NCBI RefSeq assembly: GCF_031846565.1 | Contig: NZ_JAVRHL010000001.1 | Coordinates: 496,001-560,000 of the forward strand | Source: Tropicimonas_B omnivorans | GTDB lineage: Bacteria > Pseudomonadota > Alphaproteobacteria > Rhodobacterales > Rhodobacteraceae | Direction: 5' to 3' | DNA: 64,000 bases | In this document: positions 17,143-25,635 of the stretch, one piece after another | Position numbering within the stretch: position 1 is the stretch's first letter | How the letters are laid out: each line of letters opens with the position of its first letter | The notes under the pieces: generated by a model | Databases searched by the model: none | The model's input: the letters and a program-made list of their open reading frames with translations, nothing else | What the model was told of the DNA's origin: nothing | Made by a program: the position numbers and the translations under genes

Positions 17143-17757
17143 ATGCCCCGCGCGGACAATCCCTATTCCCGCTTCGTGGCCTGGGCGAAGGTCATCCTGC
17201 CCCTGGCGGCGCTGGCGCTCCTCTCCTCCCTCTTCCTGTTGCCGGGGCGGGGCGAACGCACCGCGATCCCCTTCGCGGACGTGGATATCGACGAGCTGGC
17301 ACGGGAGCAGCGACTGGGCAGCCCGTCCTATTCGGGAACGACCGAGAAGGGCCGGGACGTGAGCCTGACGGCGGAGACGGCGCGCCCCTCCGCGGCCGGT
17401 CCCGGCATCTTCGATGCGCGCATGCTGACGGGAGCGCTCGAGACGGATGGCGGACAGATCGGTCTGCGCTCCGATGGCGGGGTGATCGACACCGAGGCGG
17501 ACACCGTCGATCTCGCCGGCAACGTCGTCGTTACGACGGCGGATGGTTACGTCGTGCGGTCAGACCGGCTGCGCAGTACGCTCGGCCAGATCACTCTAGA
17601 CACGCTCGGCCCGGTGGAGGCGGACGGACCGGCCGGAACTCTCACCGCCGGACGCATGACAGCCAGCGAAACCGGGACCGGAAACGTGGTCATGGTTTTC
17701 AACGAGGGGGTGAGGCTGGTATATCTGCCTGCAGACCAAGGGAGCGACCCGCAATGA
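17143..17757 (+). CDS. lptC: LPS export inner-membrane protein LptC
   Basis: This 204-residue bitopic protein has one N-terminal membrane helix (about 13-30, VILPLAALALLSSLFLL). A periplasmic beta-jellyroll domain follows, with the LptC-typical TEADTVDLAGNVVVTTADGY and SDRLRSTLGQITLDT segments. It bridges the LptB2FG transporter and periplasmic LptA. The stop overlaps the lptA start region (17754-17757). Sequence conservation of this family is low; the call rests on fold-like pattern, size and the fixed position between kpsF and lptA. Confidence 0.9.
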   Translation: MPRADNPYSRFVAWAKVILPLAALALLSSLFLLPGRGERTAIPFADVDIDELAREQRLGSPSYSGTTEKGRDVSLTAETARPSAAGPGIFDARMLTGALETDGGQIGLRSDGGVIDTEADTVDLAGNVVVTTADGYVVRSDRLRSTLGQITLDTLGPVEADGPAGTLTAGRMTASETGTGNVVMVFNEGVRLVYLPADQGSDPQ

Positions 17758-18272
17758 AGATCCTACGCATCGCCGCGGCTCTGGCCGTTTTCATCGCGGG
17801 CCCGCTCCATGCGCAGGGCACCGGCATCGCGTTCGGCACACCGCAGGACGGCGATCAGCCCGTCGAGGTGACGGCCGAAGAACTCCAGCTCGATCAGGCC
17901 GCGGGAACCGCCGTCTTTTCGGGCAACGTCATCGTGGGACAGGGCGACATGCGCCTGACCGCGCCGCGGGTGGACGTGACCTACATGACCGATGCCGACG
18001 GCAATTCCACCGGCGGGATAGACCGGCTCCATGCCACCGGCGGCGTCACCATGACGAGCGGCGGCGAGGCCGCCGAAGGACGGGAGGCCGTCTACACCGT
18101 CGGCTCGGGCCAAGTCGTGATGACGGGCGACGTGCTTCTCACGCAGGGGCAGAACGCCCTCGCCGGGGAAAGGCTGACCGTCGGTCTCGATGACGGGCAG
18201 GGCGTGATGGAGGGCAATGTCCGCGTCGTCTTCCAGCCGCAGGACGAGGCCGCGGAGCCGGCCGCCCAGTGA
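17754..18272 (+). CDS. lptA: Periplasmic LPS transport protein LptA
   Basis: This 172-residue protein has a signal peptide (MKILRIAAALAVFIAGPLHAQG) and an OstA-like jellyroll domain beginning PVEVTAEELQLDQAAGTAVFSGNV. The repeated strand motif recurs (RLHATGGVTMTSGGEAAEG, VVMTGDVLLTQGQNALAGE). LptA forms the bridge that carries LPS across the periplasm. Its start overlaps the lptC stop (ATGA), and its stop overlaps the GTG of lptB. Translation of all three is probably coupled. Confidence 0.93.
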   Translation: MKILRIAAALAVFIAGPLHAQGTGIAFGTPQDGDQPVEVTAEELQLDQAAGTAVFSGNVIVGQGDMRLTAPRVDVTYMTDADGNSTGGIDRLHATGGVTMTSGGEAAEGREAVYTVGSGQVVMTGDVLLTQGQNALAGERLTVGLDDGQGVMEGNVRVVFQPQDEAAEPAAQ

Positions 18273-19018
18273 GCCTCGCCGTGACAGACGGCACCGGCGG
18301 CCTGCGGGTCGTCTCCCTGTGCAAGAGCTACCGCAAGCGACCGGTGATCCGGGACGTCTCGCTGGAGCTTCGGCGGGGCGAGGTGGTGGCGCTCCTGGGG
18401 CCGAACGGCTCCGGCAAGACGACGTGTTTCTACTCCATCGCCGGCCTCGTCACGCCCGAAAGCGGGCTCGTGGAGATCGACGGGCGGGACGTGACCACCC
18501 TGCCGATGTACCGGCGCGCGCGCTACGGGATCGGCTACCTGCCGCAGGAGGTCTCGATCTTCCGCGGCATGAGCGTGCAGGACAACATTTCCGCCATTCT
18601 CGAGATCGGCGAGCGGGACTGGCTGAAACGCAAGGAACGGCTGGAAGACCTGCTCTCCGAGTTCGGCATCGCGCATCTGCGCCGCGCCTCGGCGCTGTCG
18701 CTTTCGGGCGGGGAGCGGCGGCGGGTGGAGATCGCCCGCTGCCTGGCCGCCAACCCTAGGTATCTCCTTCTCGACGAGCCTTTCGCGGGCGTCGATCCGA
18801 TCTCCGTCGGCGATATCCGCGCGCTGGTGACCGAGCTGACCGGGCGGGGCATCGGCGTTCTCATCACCGATCACAACGTGCGCGAAACCCTCGGGATCGT
18901 GGATCGCGCCTACATCCTCCATGACGGAACCGTCCTGATGAGCGGCACCGCTGACGAGGTGGTCGCGGACGAGAACGTGCGCCGCGTCTACCTCGGCCAG
19001 GGCTTCAGGATCGGCTGA
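18269..19018 (+). CDS. lptB: LPS export ABC transporter ATPase LptB
   Basis: This 249-residue ATPase powers LPS extraction from the inner membrane. It has Walker A GPNGSGKTT (44-52), the Q-loop LPQE (91-94), ABC signature LSGGERRR (145-152), Walker B YLLLDEPFAG and H-loop ITDH (199-202). DENVRRVYLGQGF near the end is typical of LptB. The start is GTG, overlapping the lptA stop as GTGA. In many proteobacteria rpoN follows directly; here the next gene is hpf. Confidence 0.96.
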   Translation: MSLAVTDGTGGLRVVSLCKSYRKRPVIRDVSLELRRGEVVALLGPNGSGKTTCFYSIAGLVTPESGLVEIDGRDVTTLPMYRRARYGIGYLPQEVSIFRGMSVQDNISAILEIGERDWLKRKERLEDLLSEFGIAHLRRASALSLSGGERRRVEIARCLAANPRYLLLDEPFAGVDPISVGDIRALVTELTGRGIGVLITDHNVRETLGIVDRAYILHDGTVLMSGTADEVVADENVRRVYLGQGFRIG

Positions 19019-19142
19019 TCACACAGACGTCAGGCCGACGATGGGATTGATCGGGCCGTCGCGGAAGTTACCATACAGAGGTCGGACTTGCGCTTGCCGC
19101 GGGCAGGCGCCACCCGGCGCCCCTGAAGAATGCGGAGGTCCT

Positions 19143-19721
19143 ATGCGTTACCAGATCAGCGGTCGGCAAATCGACATCGGTGAGGCGCTGCAAACGCACG
19201 TGCAGACAGAACTCGACGAGGCTGTCGGCAAGTATGCGGGTCGTCCCACGGATGCCGCGGTGATCTTCTCGAAGACGGGCTTCGAGTATTCCTGCGAGTC
19301 CACCGTCCACCTCTCGACGGGGATGACGGCCACGGCCAAGGCTAACGCCACCGAGATCTACGCCTCGTTCGACCAATGCCGGGAGAAGCTCGAAAAGCAA
19401 TTGAGGCGGTACAAGCGCAGGCTCAAAGACCATGGTCGCGAGCGCAAGCAGCCGGTTGAATCCTTCGGGGAGCCTTCGTATATCCTCGCCGCCACGGCAG
19501 AGGACGACGAGAAGGAGCCTGATACGCTCCAGCCCATCATCGTCGCGGAGATGGAAACCAAGGTGCCGACCCTGTCCGTCGGCGAAGCGGTCATGCAGAT
19601 GGAATTGTCGGGCAGTCAGCTTCTGGTCTTCCGGCACGAGACTCATAACGGCGTTAATGTGGTATACCGGCGCGACGACGGAAATGTCGGCTGGATCGAC
19701 CCGCGCAGCAACGGAAGGTAG
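19143..19721 (+). CDS. hpf: Ribosome hibernation promoting factor, long form
   Basis: This 192-residue protein has an N-terminal S30AE domain (about 1-105, beginning MRYQISGRQIDIGEAL) that binds the 30S subunit. A linker and a C-terminal S30AE_C dimerisation domain (about 130-190, PIIVAEMETKVPTLSVGEAV and VYRRDDGNVGWIDPR) follow. The long form can by itself join ribosomes into 100S dimers in stationary phase. GGAGG at 19134-19138 fixes the start at 19143. An upstream in-frame ATG at 19041 has no ribosome site. It sits between lptB and ptsN as usual, but without rpoN. Confidence 0.95.
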   Translation: MRYQISGRQIDIGEALQTHVQTELDEAVGKYAGRPTDAAVIFSKTGFEYSCESTVHLSTGMTATAKANATEIYASFDQCREKLEKQLRRYKRRLKDHGRERKQPVESFGEPSYILAATAEDDEKEPDTLQPIIVAEMETKVPTLSVGEAVMQMELSGSQLLVFRHETHNGVNVVYRRDDGNVGWIDPRSNGR

Positions 19722-19757
19722 GCCCGCTTACCGGCGGCCCCCCGTTTTTGGAGGCAC

Positions 19758-20222
19758 ATGGAACTTGTCAGCATCCTGAAGCCCGAGGCGGTACGGGCCC
19801 TGTCCGAAGCCACGAGCAAGAAGCGTCTCTTCCAGCGGATCGCCGAGGTTGCCGAGAGCGCCTACGGCATCCGCACGGCGGAGGCGATGAATGCCCTTCA
19901 GGAGCGCGAATCCCTCGGGCCGACCGGCGTCGGCCAGGGGATCGCGCTCCCCCACGCCAGGCTGAACTGCATCTCGTCGGTCACCGGCGTGTTCATGCGG
20001 CTCGATCGCCCGATGGCGTTCGGGTCGGTGGATCGCCAGCCCGTCGACCTCGTTTTCGCGTTGTTCGCGCCGAACGATTCCGGGATCGACCACCTCAAGG
20101 CGCTGGCCGCGGTGTCCCGCACGATGCGGGACACCGCCATCTGTGCAAAGCTCCGGGCCAACAACGACCCGCTCACGCTGCACGCCGTCCTCACCGAACG
20201 CCAGAACACCCGCGCAGCCTGA
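19758..20222 (+). CDS. ptsN: Nitrogen-PTS EIIA component PtsN
   Basis: This 154-residue PTS EIIA-2 (Ntr) domain protein carries the phospho-acceptor His66 in GIALPHARL. It is a regulatory phosphocarrier, not a sugar transporter; in proteobacteria it tunes potassium uptake, nitrogen and stress responses. GGAGG just upstream of the ATG gives a strong ribosome site. It ends two bases before the convergent sulfotransferase gene. The downstream rapZ/ptsO genes known from enteric bacteria are absent. Confidence 0.95.
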   Translation: MELVSILKPEAVRALSEATSKKRLFQRIAEVAESAYGIRTAEAMNALQERESLGPTGVGQGIALPHARLNCISSVTGVFMRLDRPMAFGSVDRQPVDLVFALFAPNDSGIDHLKALAAVSRTMRDTAICAKLRANNDPLTLHAVLTERQNTRAA

Positions 20223-20224
20223 CG

Positions 20225-21661
20225 TCAGGGGCGCAGCGCCCCGAAGCCGAAGGCCATGTAGTCCCGCGTGTGGGCGTCCCTCGCGGCCGCGTCGATGTCC
20301 GCATCCAGAATGTCGGACAGGCGCGGGGCGTCCCCGGTCTCGCTCGTCAGGTCCGGCGCGGGAGGCATGCGGGCGCGTCCTATCTGCTGGCAGAGCTGGG
20401 CAAGACCGAGAGCGGCCTGATCGTCCCGGATCACGATATCCGGCAGAAGAAAATCCGACATGCCCTGAAGCGTCGCGGCCTGGGTCGACCAGGCGGGATC
20501 CGTTCGCAGGCTCGTCTGCCCCGCGAGATTGCCCTTCACGAAACGCAGGAACCCGAGGAACGCCTCGCGGTGCGTCTTCGGGTCCCAGTCGCGTCCCGGC
20601 GCGGTCTCCGGGATCGGCAGGCGATAGGTCGTCCTGAGCGCGCCGCGGATCTCCATGAAAGCGCCCGGGCCGTCATCGAGGATGTAGCGGCGGAAGACGG
20701 AATGGAGCCGGCGGACGGGGTGCGACAGAACGGTGAACGCGCGCGCTCCGTCGGAGCGGTTCTTCCACTGCCGCAGGCTCTTCTGGGTGAAGTCGCGCTG
20801 GAGAGCGTCCGGCTCGGCCCCGTCCAGCGCCGCGAGCCATTCCTCGATCGCCTCCGTCTGTCCGCCCTTCATCGGCATGAAGAGAAGCGGCGCCGTAGCG
20901 GCCGCGACATAGGTCGGCACGGCCGGGCCGCGGCGGGGCTCGAGGTTCGGCGTGCGCGTCAGGCCAAAGCGGTCCAGCCCGTCGAGCGCCGTCTGCATCT
21001 CCGCGAAGTTGCGCACCTTCTGGGAATGCGGCTCCGGATTCTGCCGCTTGAGCCGGCCCGGCACCTTCTCGAGCCGCCCCGGAACCCCGAGGAAGGCCGC
21101 GAGGCCGTTCAGTACCTCGAGGTCCCCGATATCCTCGTAGGCGATATGAAAGGCGGTCTGCCCGCTGATCTGGAGCGCGCGCTGGAGGCGCAGCTGGAAG
21201 GACTGGATCCGCTGGAGATGCGCCTCGAACTCCTCCGGCACGAAGACGGCGCGGGCATCCTTGCGGTCCTTCACGTCGGTCAGTCGCCATTGCCCCGTGG
21301 CGGCGGCGATGCGCCTTGAGATGTAGCTGTCGAGCGGATTTCGGGTCAGGATCACCTTCGCGCAGGCGCGGTCGGCCAAGATGCCGTCCAGGATGCGTGG
21401 ATCATGGTCGTGGAAGTAGCGGAAGCCGGGCAGCCCCTCCGTCCCGGCCCGCATCCGCGCCAAAAGCTCGCCCGGATCGTCCTCCCGCTCCCGAAGCGTA
21501 AGGCCGAAAAGCTCGGTCTGGCCCTCCTGCCCGATGAAGTAGGGATTGAAGGCCTCCCCGTGACACCGCACGCCCTCGATCGCGTTCAGGCTTTCCTCGA
21601 GGTGGTTCGAGCCCGTCCGCATGTCCGCGAACAGCACGAAGGTGTCGAAGGCGGCGCTCAT
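20225..21661 (-). CDS. Sulfotransferase-like protein with two tandem domains
   Basis: This 478-residue protein has an N-terminal sulfotransferase domain (about 5-235). Its 5'-phosphosulfate loop is LFADMRTGSNHLEESL (10-25), and its 3'-phosphate site is KVILTRNPLDSYISRR (102-118). Residues about 250-445 look like a second, diverged sulfotransferase domain: LLFMPMKGGQTEAIEEWL resembles the start of Sulfotransfer_2 domains, and FTVLSHPVRRLHSVFRRYIL resembles their 3'-phosphate helix. The sulfonate donor would be PAPS; the acceptor is unknown, perhaps a glycan. The ATG overlaps the preceding glycosyltransferase stop as ATGA (21658-21661), so it belongs to the glycan operon. Confidence 0.82.
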   Translation of the reverse strand: MSAAFDTFVLFADMRTGSNHLEESLNAIEGVRCHGEAFNPYFIGQEGQTELFGLTLREREDDPGELLARMRAGTEGLPGFRYFHDHDPRILDGILADRACAKVILTRNPLDSYISRRIAAATGQWRLTDVKDRKDARAVFVPEEFEAHLQRIQSFQLRLQRALQISGQTAFHIAYEDIGDLEVLNGLAAFLGVPGRLEKVPGRLKRQNPEPHSQKVRNFAEMQTALDGLDRFGLTRTPNLEPRRGPAVPTYVAAATAPLLFMPMKGGQTEAIEEWLAALDGAEPDALQRDFTQKSLRQWKNRSDGARAFTVLSHPVRRLHSVFRRYILDDGPGAFMEIRGALRTTYRLPIPETAPGRDWDPKTHREAFLGFLRFVKGNLAGQTSLRTDPAWSTQAATLQGMSDFLLPDIVIRDDQAALGLAQLCQQIGRARMPPAPDLTSETGDAPRLSDILDADIDAAARDAHTRDYMAFGFGALRP

Positions 21662-23361
21662 TCGGCCTGCTTCACGAGATAAGGCATGGTGCGCGGCGGG
21701 CCTTCCGGAAAGTCGTCCGCGGGGAAATCCCCGGGGAGGTGGAGGTTCATACCATCGTTCCTGAGATCTTGCAGGAAACGACCGAAGCCGCCGAGATCCG
21801 CCATGCGCGGGACCTCGGTCATGCGGCGGCCCTGCAAGGGGACGATCTCGTCGAGGACGTCCTGCAGCTTCTCCATCGGCGCCTCGACGAACTCGGCCAG
21901 CGTCCAGATCCGCACGCGCGCCTTCACCCACCGCGCGCGCAGAAGCTCCAGGTGCCCGGCCTCGATCCGCTGGAGGCGGGCCGCCTCCTTGCGCATCAGA
22001 TCGCGGGGAAGCCCGGAGCGGTGGAGCGGGATGGCCCAGGCCCCCGCGATCACCGAGATCTGCGCGTGGGGGTCGGCGGCCATGAAACCGGCCGGGAAAT
22101 GGTTGTCCCGCGGCCCGAACATGAAGCACTGCCGCTCCCCGCGCGTCGTCCAGATCAGGTTCGTCAGGAAGGCGCAGGGGTTGTAGTCCCTGAGCGCCGC
22201 GCTGTCCGTGAGCGCGCCGTTGTAGACCTGCTCCCCGCCGGCCAGCTCGGCGCGTTCCGGCGCGTAGAGATGCCTGTGGACCCGATGGCCCGTGACACGC
22301 GCGAGCCAGGTGTCGAAATCGACGAAGAGCTCGCCGAACCCTTCGAAGACGGAATAGGGACCGGCCGTGCGCCCGTTCTCCCGGTCGTGGCGGGGAAAGC
22401 GGCCCTGCATGTAGAGCCCCGGCCGCCCCAGGACCCGCCGTTCTGCGGCATTGGCGAACAGCCGGTCGATGCGGCCGGGGCGCGGCTCGGCGTTCTTGGT
22501 GACGTCCGGGTCGTTCGACAGGAAGGCCGAGTAGAGCCGATCCGCGTGGGGCCAGATCTTCCGCGCCATGAAACAGTCGGAGCGGCGCAGAAGCTGAAGG
22601 TGATCGTCGTAGAAGACATGTGGCTTGCCCTGCGGGTCGAACTTGGACAGCGTCAGGGACCGGCTTTCCACGGAGGTCGAATGCAGCCGCACGAGGCTCT
22701 GGAAATAGCTTTCGTCCGGGATCCAGACGCGCCGGAAGTACCTGTCGTACCGCTCGCGGTCCGGGTCCTCGAGGATGGCGGTCAGGGTCGCCCGGGAGAG
22801 ACACCACCATTGCGAGCCGAGATGCGGCACGATGGGATCGGGGATCGCGCGATGAAGCTTGAGCCGCCGCTGGATGGCAACCCAGCGGTCGAAGAGCTCC
22901 CGGTGGCTCTTCCATGAGAAGGGAAACCGCAGCGTGAACCGCTCCCGCTCGAAACCGCCCTTGGACCAGGCGACGTCCTCGATGGTGACGCTCTCGATGA
23001 AGTCGGTCCGAGGGCGCTCCGCGAGATAGGCCTCCAGCTCCTGCACTGGCCGGAGCGGCAGGCAGGACCCCGACGCGAGGTAAACGTGACGGACGTCCGG
23101 ATACTCCGCCAGCATCGTCTCCGCCGCGGACAGCGTCGCTCCGACGATGCCCCACGTGCCCCAGGCACAATGGCGGCGCGGCGTCACGAAGCGGACGTTG
23201 TCCATCCCCTTCACACGGCGCTGAAGCTTGGCATATGCGCTGCGCGTCACCTTCCGGTCGGCATGGATCACGACGGGGCAGCCGCTCAGCGCCCAATGCC
23301 GCGCGACCTGCGCCGCCCGGTCCAGCGCCGTGTGCACCAGAAGGATGAAACCGACGGTCAT
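21658..23361 (-). CDS. GT14-like (core-2/I-branching) glycosyltransferase with a C-terminal extension
   Basis: In this 567-residue protein the N-terminal half (about 1-260) matches the Branch/GT14 family of beta-1,6-N-acetylglucosaminyltransferases. Marks include FILLVHTALDRAAQVARHWA, VIHADRKV, RHCAWGTWGIVGATL, YLASGSCLPLRP, GSQWWCLSR and the YFRRVWIPDESYFQSL strand. The C-terminal half (about 290-560) is a domain I recall only from alphaproteobacterial proteins of this kind; it has no clear catalytic motif. The ATG overlaps the upstream GT2 stop as ATGA. It probably adds a sugar branch to a surface polymer or glycolipid. Confidence 0.82.
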   Translation of the reverse strand: MTVGFILLVHTALDRAAQVARHWALSGCPVVIHADRKVTRSAYAKLQRRVKGMDNVRFVTPRRHCAWGTWGIVGATLSAAETMLAEYPDVRHVYLASGSCLPLRPVQELEAYLAERPRTDFIESVTIEDVAWSKGGFERERFTLRFPFSWKSHRELFDRWVAIQRRLKLHRAIPDPIVPHLGSQWWCLSRATLTAILEDPDRERYDRYFRRVWIPDESYFQSLVRLHSTSVESRSLTLSKFDPQGKPHVFYDDHLQLLRRSDCFMARKIWPHADRLYSAFLSNDPDVTKNAEPRPGRIDRLFANAAERRVLGRPGLYMQGRFPRHDRENGRTAGPYSVFEGFGELFVDFDTWLARVTGHRVHRHLYAPERAELAGGEQVYNGALTDSAALRDYNPCAFLTNLIWTTRGERQCFMFGPRDNHFPAGFMAADPHAQISVIAGAWAIPLHRSGLPRDLMRKEAARLQRIEAGHLELLRARWVKARVRIWTLAEFVEAPMEKLQDVLDEIVPLQGRRMTEVPRMADLGGFGRFLQDLRNDGMNLHLPGDFPADDFPEGPPRTMPYLVKQAE

Positions 23362-24368
23362 GTCCAGTTGCCCTTGGAGACGAGACCCAGGATCTCGAGC
23401 TGCCGCCAGTTGATGTACTGCTCGCTCCACTTCGTCCAGAGGTCGGGCTGCTCCTTCAGGACGGCGTGATAGGCAAGGTATTCCCGGCTTCCCGCGAAAT
23501 GCTCCCGGCGGGTGATTTCCTCCTCCGTCTTGTCGATGAAGGTGTTCAGGAACTTGGCATGCAGAAGCGCGCCGCACGTCTTCTCCCCGCCCTCCTCGTC
23601 GTAGGTGAGATTGAGGCCCCGCGGCAGGAGCATGTGCGTGGAATTGACGTAGCAATAGGCACGATCCCACTTCACGAGCGGGATCTTGTTCAGCGAGGGG
23701 GCGTTCAGCGGCGCGTCCGCGAAGAAGGCCCGAGCGCGGGGACCGCCCTGGATCCAGAGGTTCTGGAAGCGGTCGTTGCGGGTGATCATGTAATTGCCGC
23801 TGTCGAACCACGAGGCGATCTCGAACGGATCCTGCCCCTCCGCATAGGTCTGTGCGTCGATCGGGCCCTTGGGATACATGTCGAGGAGCATGGCGGAGAA
23901 GGAGCGCAGCCCGCTTCCGTCCAGCCAGTCCGTCAGCGCATTGATCGGCCGCGTGTCGCAGAACGGGTAGACGAGGAACTCGTCCACATCGACAGTGAGC
24001 GCCCAGTGGCCGTGGGCATGGCGCAGCGCGAGCCAGTTGAGCCAGTCCACCCCGAAGCGGGCCCGGCGGTAGCTCGCCGCCGTCGTCCAGAGGGAGACGT
24101 CCTCCTGATCCGCGAGGTACTCGCGGGAGCCGTCATCCGAGGCATTGTCGACCATGAAGAAGTGGCGCACGCCGGCCTTGCGGTAATAGTCGAGGAAGTA
24201 GGGCAGCCGGACGCGCTCGTTCCGGAGCGTGGTGAAGGCAAGCAGGTGCCCGCGTTTGATCGCGCCCGTCCGGTCCGCCACGACCTTCAGCTCGCGCCGC
24301 TTCCGGAAGGCGCGGATGCGGTACTTCTTGCGCTTCAGACGCATTCGGTATGAGTCGAGTGCGCTCAA
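23358..24368 (-). CDS. GT2-type glycosyltransferase
   Basis: This 336-residue protein is related to the Glycos_transf_2_4/GT92-like group. AFTTLRNERVRLPYFLDYYR at about 48-67 is a family start. FFMVDNASDDGSREYL follows, and the metal-binding DVDEFLVYP (DxD) is near 126. A basic N-terminal stretch (about 8-28) precedes the domain. The start is TTG at 24368: GGGGAG sits 5 nt upstream, while the first ATG seven codons later has none. The stop overlaps the next gene's ATG, so it is the first of three coupled genes (GT2, GT14-like, sulfotransferase). Confidence 0.87.
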   Translation of the reverse strand: MSALDSYRMRLKRKKYRIRAFRKRRELKVVADRTGAIKRGHLLAFTTLRNERVRLPYFLDYYRKAGVRHFFMVDNASDDGSREYLADQEDVSLWTTAASYRRARFGVDWLNWLALRHAHGHWALTVDVDEFLVYPFCDTRPINALTDWLDGSGLRSFSAMLLDMYPKGPIDAQTYAEGQDPFEIASWFDSGNYMITRNDRFQNLWIQGGPRARAFFADAPLNAPSLNKIPLVKWDRAYCYVNSTHMLLPRGLNLTYDEEGGEKTCGALLHAKFLNTFIDKTEEEITRREHFAGSREYLAYHAVLKEQPDLWTKWSEQYINWRQLEILGLVSKGNWT

Positions 24369-24408
24369 GCGAGCTCCCCTGCCGGGCGGATCAAGACACG
24401 GTCCTGTA

Positions 24409-25635
24409 TTACATCATGCTTAAGACGGCGTTGAAATGCTCCTGCCAGGACGGCGGGACGATCGGATCGCGCCTGTGACCCGACATCGTCACTTTCGAGA
24501 CCTCGGCAGCCCAGCGTTCGGGACCCGTGAGGGGAAGGTAGCTGGGGTAGTCGCCGAGAAGCTCCCGGAAGACGGGCAGTTCGGACGCGATGACGGGCGT
24601 TCCGAGCGCCGCGGCTTCGAGTGCGGGGAGGCCGAACCCTTCGGCGCGGCTCGGAAAGAGGAGCGCTCGCGCGTGGGCCATCAGCCATGTGACCGCGCTG
24701 TCGGGCAGGCCCGGCAATTCCAGTATATCCGCGCCGGCCCGGTCCAGGCGGGCGAAGACGTCCGCGTTCTTCCAGCCGCGCCGGCCTGCGATGGCGAGGA
24801 TCGGGCGGGGGGAGGGCAGGCTCTCCCAGACGTCGAGGAGCAGCGCATGGTTCTTGCGCGGCTCGATGGTGCCGAGGCACAGGAAGAAGGGGCGCTCCGC
24901 GAGATCCGGCGGCAGGGGCGGCATGGCCCTGGACACCTCGGGCCGGGGCACGCCCAGATGGGCGACGAGGCCGGGCGGCACGCGGCCCGCTTTCGCGAAG
25001 TGTCGCTCCGCATCGTCCCGTGTGGCGGCTGAATTGTAGATCGCGAGGTCCGCCGCACTGCCGACCCGGCTCAGCATTGCCGCGAATCTCTCCGGGCTCC
25101 CGTCTCTCTGCGCCTCGGGCAGATCGAGGGGGATCGTGTCGTGGATCATCGCCGAGATCCGGGCGTCCGGCACGCTCTCCCACGCGGTCAGGACGCGGGC
25201 GGTGAGGTTCGAATGACCCACATTGACGTACGAGGTGCCTGCCGGGAGGTGCTTGCGCAGGCTGCGTGCAAGGCCCGGCCTCGGCAGCACGCGCCGCGCC
25301 AGGCGGCGCAGGTCGGCTTCCGCGCGCGCCGCCTCCGCGCTCAGGCCGGGCGTGAGCCGCGCGGCGAGGTCGGCGTGACCCCAAGGTCCGCCGAAGAGCC
25401 GCCCCGCAAGCTCGTGCGTGCCCTCCGGCGCCAGCAGCGCGTAGCCGAGGCGCATCCGCACCAGCGACCAGAGCGGAACAGGCTCCCGCATCAGCCGCGC
25501 GAGATAGGCGGCCTCGACCCGGTCCACCCCCGTCCACGGGCCCTGCCCGAGCCGGCTTACGAGGCGGCTGAGATCGAGACAGCGCGCGGCGGGCTCAGCG
25601 CTCAAAGCGGCCCGTCTGGTGCCAGTGCCACGCAT
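24409..25635 (-). CDS. GT4-family glycosyltransferase
   Basis: This retaining glycosyltransferase of about 408 residues has a GT-B fold. The C-terminal nucleotide-sugar domain has LCLGTIEPRKNHALLLDVW and FPSRAEGFGLPALEAAALG, the latter carrying the EX7E motif. The N-terminal domain contains MIHDTIPLDLPEAQ, common in WbaZ/mannosyltransferase-like members. The start is uncertain. The ATG at 25635 overlaps galE by 41 bases and has GAGG immediately adjacent. A TTG at 25605 would reduce the overlap to 11 bases. It is downstream of galE in one likely transcript. Confidence 0.88.
   Translation of the reverse strand: MRGTGTRRAALSAEPAARCLDLSRLVSRLGQGPWTGVDRVEAAYLARLMREPVPLWSLVRMRLGYALLAPEGTHELAGRLFGGPWGHADLAARLTPGLSAEAARAEADLRRLARRVLPRPGLARSLRKHLPAGTSYVNVGHSNLTARVLTAWESVPDARISAMIHDTIPLDLPEAQRDGSPERFAAMLSRVGSAADLAIYNSAATRDDAERHFAKAGRVPPGLVAHLGVPRPEVSRAMPPLPPDLAERPFFLCLGTIEPRKNHALLLDVWESLPSPRPILAIAGRRGWKNADVFARLDRAGADILELPGLPDSAVTWLMAHARALLFPSRAEGFGLPALEAAALGTPVIASELPVFRELLGDYPSYLPLTGPERWAAEVSKVTMSGHRRDPIVPPSWQEHFNAVLSMM

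Noticed and set aside
21662..23296. N-terminal extension of the sulfotransferase frame into the GT14-like gene
   Set aside because: The extra 545 residues are the out-of-frame reading of the GT14-like gene. The true ATG at 21661 overlaps that gene's stop.
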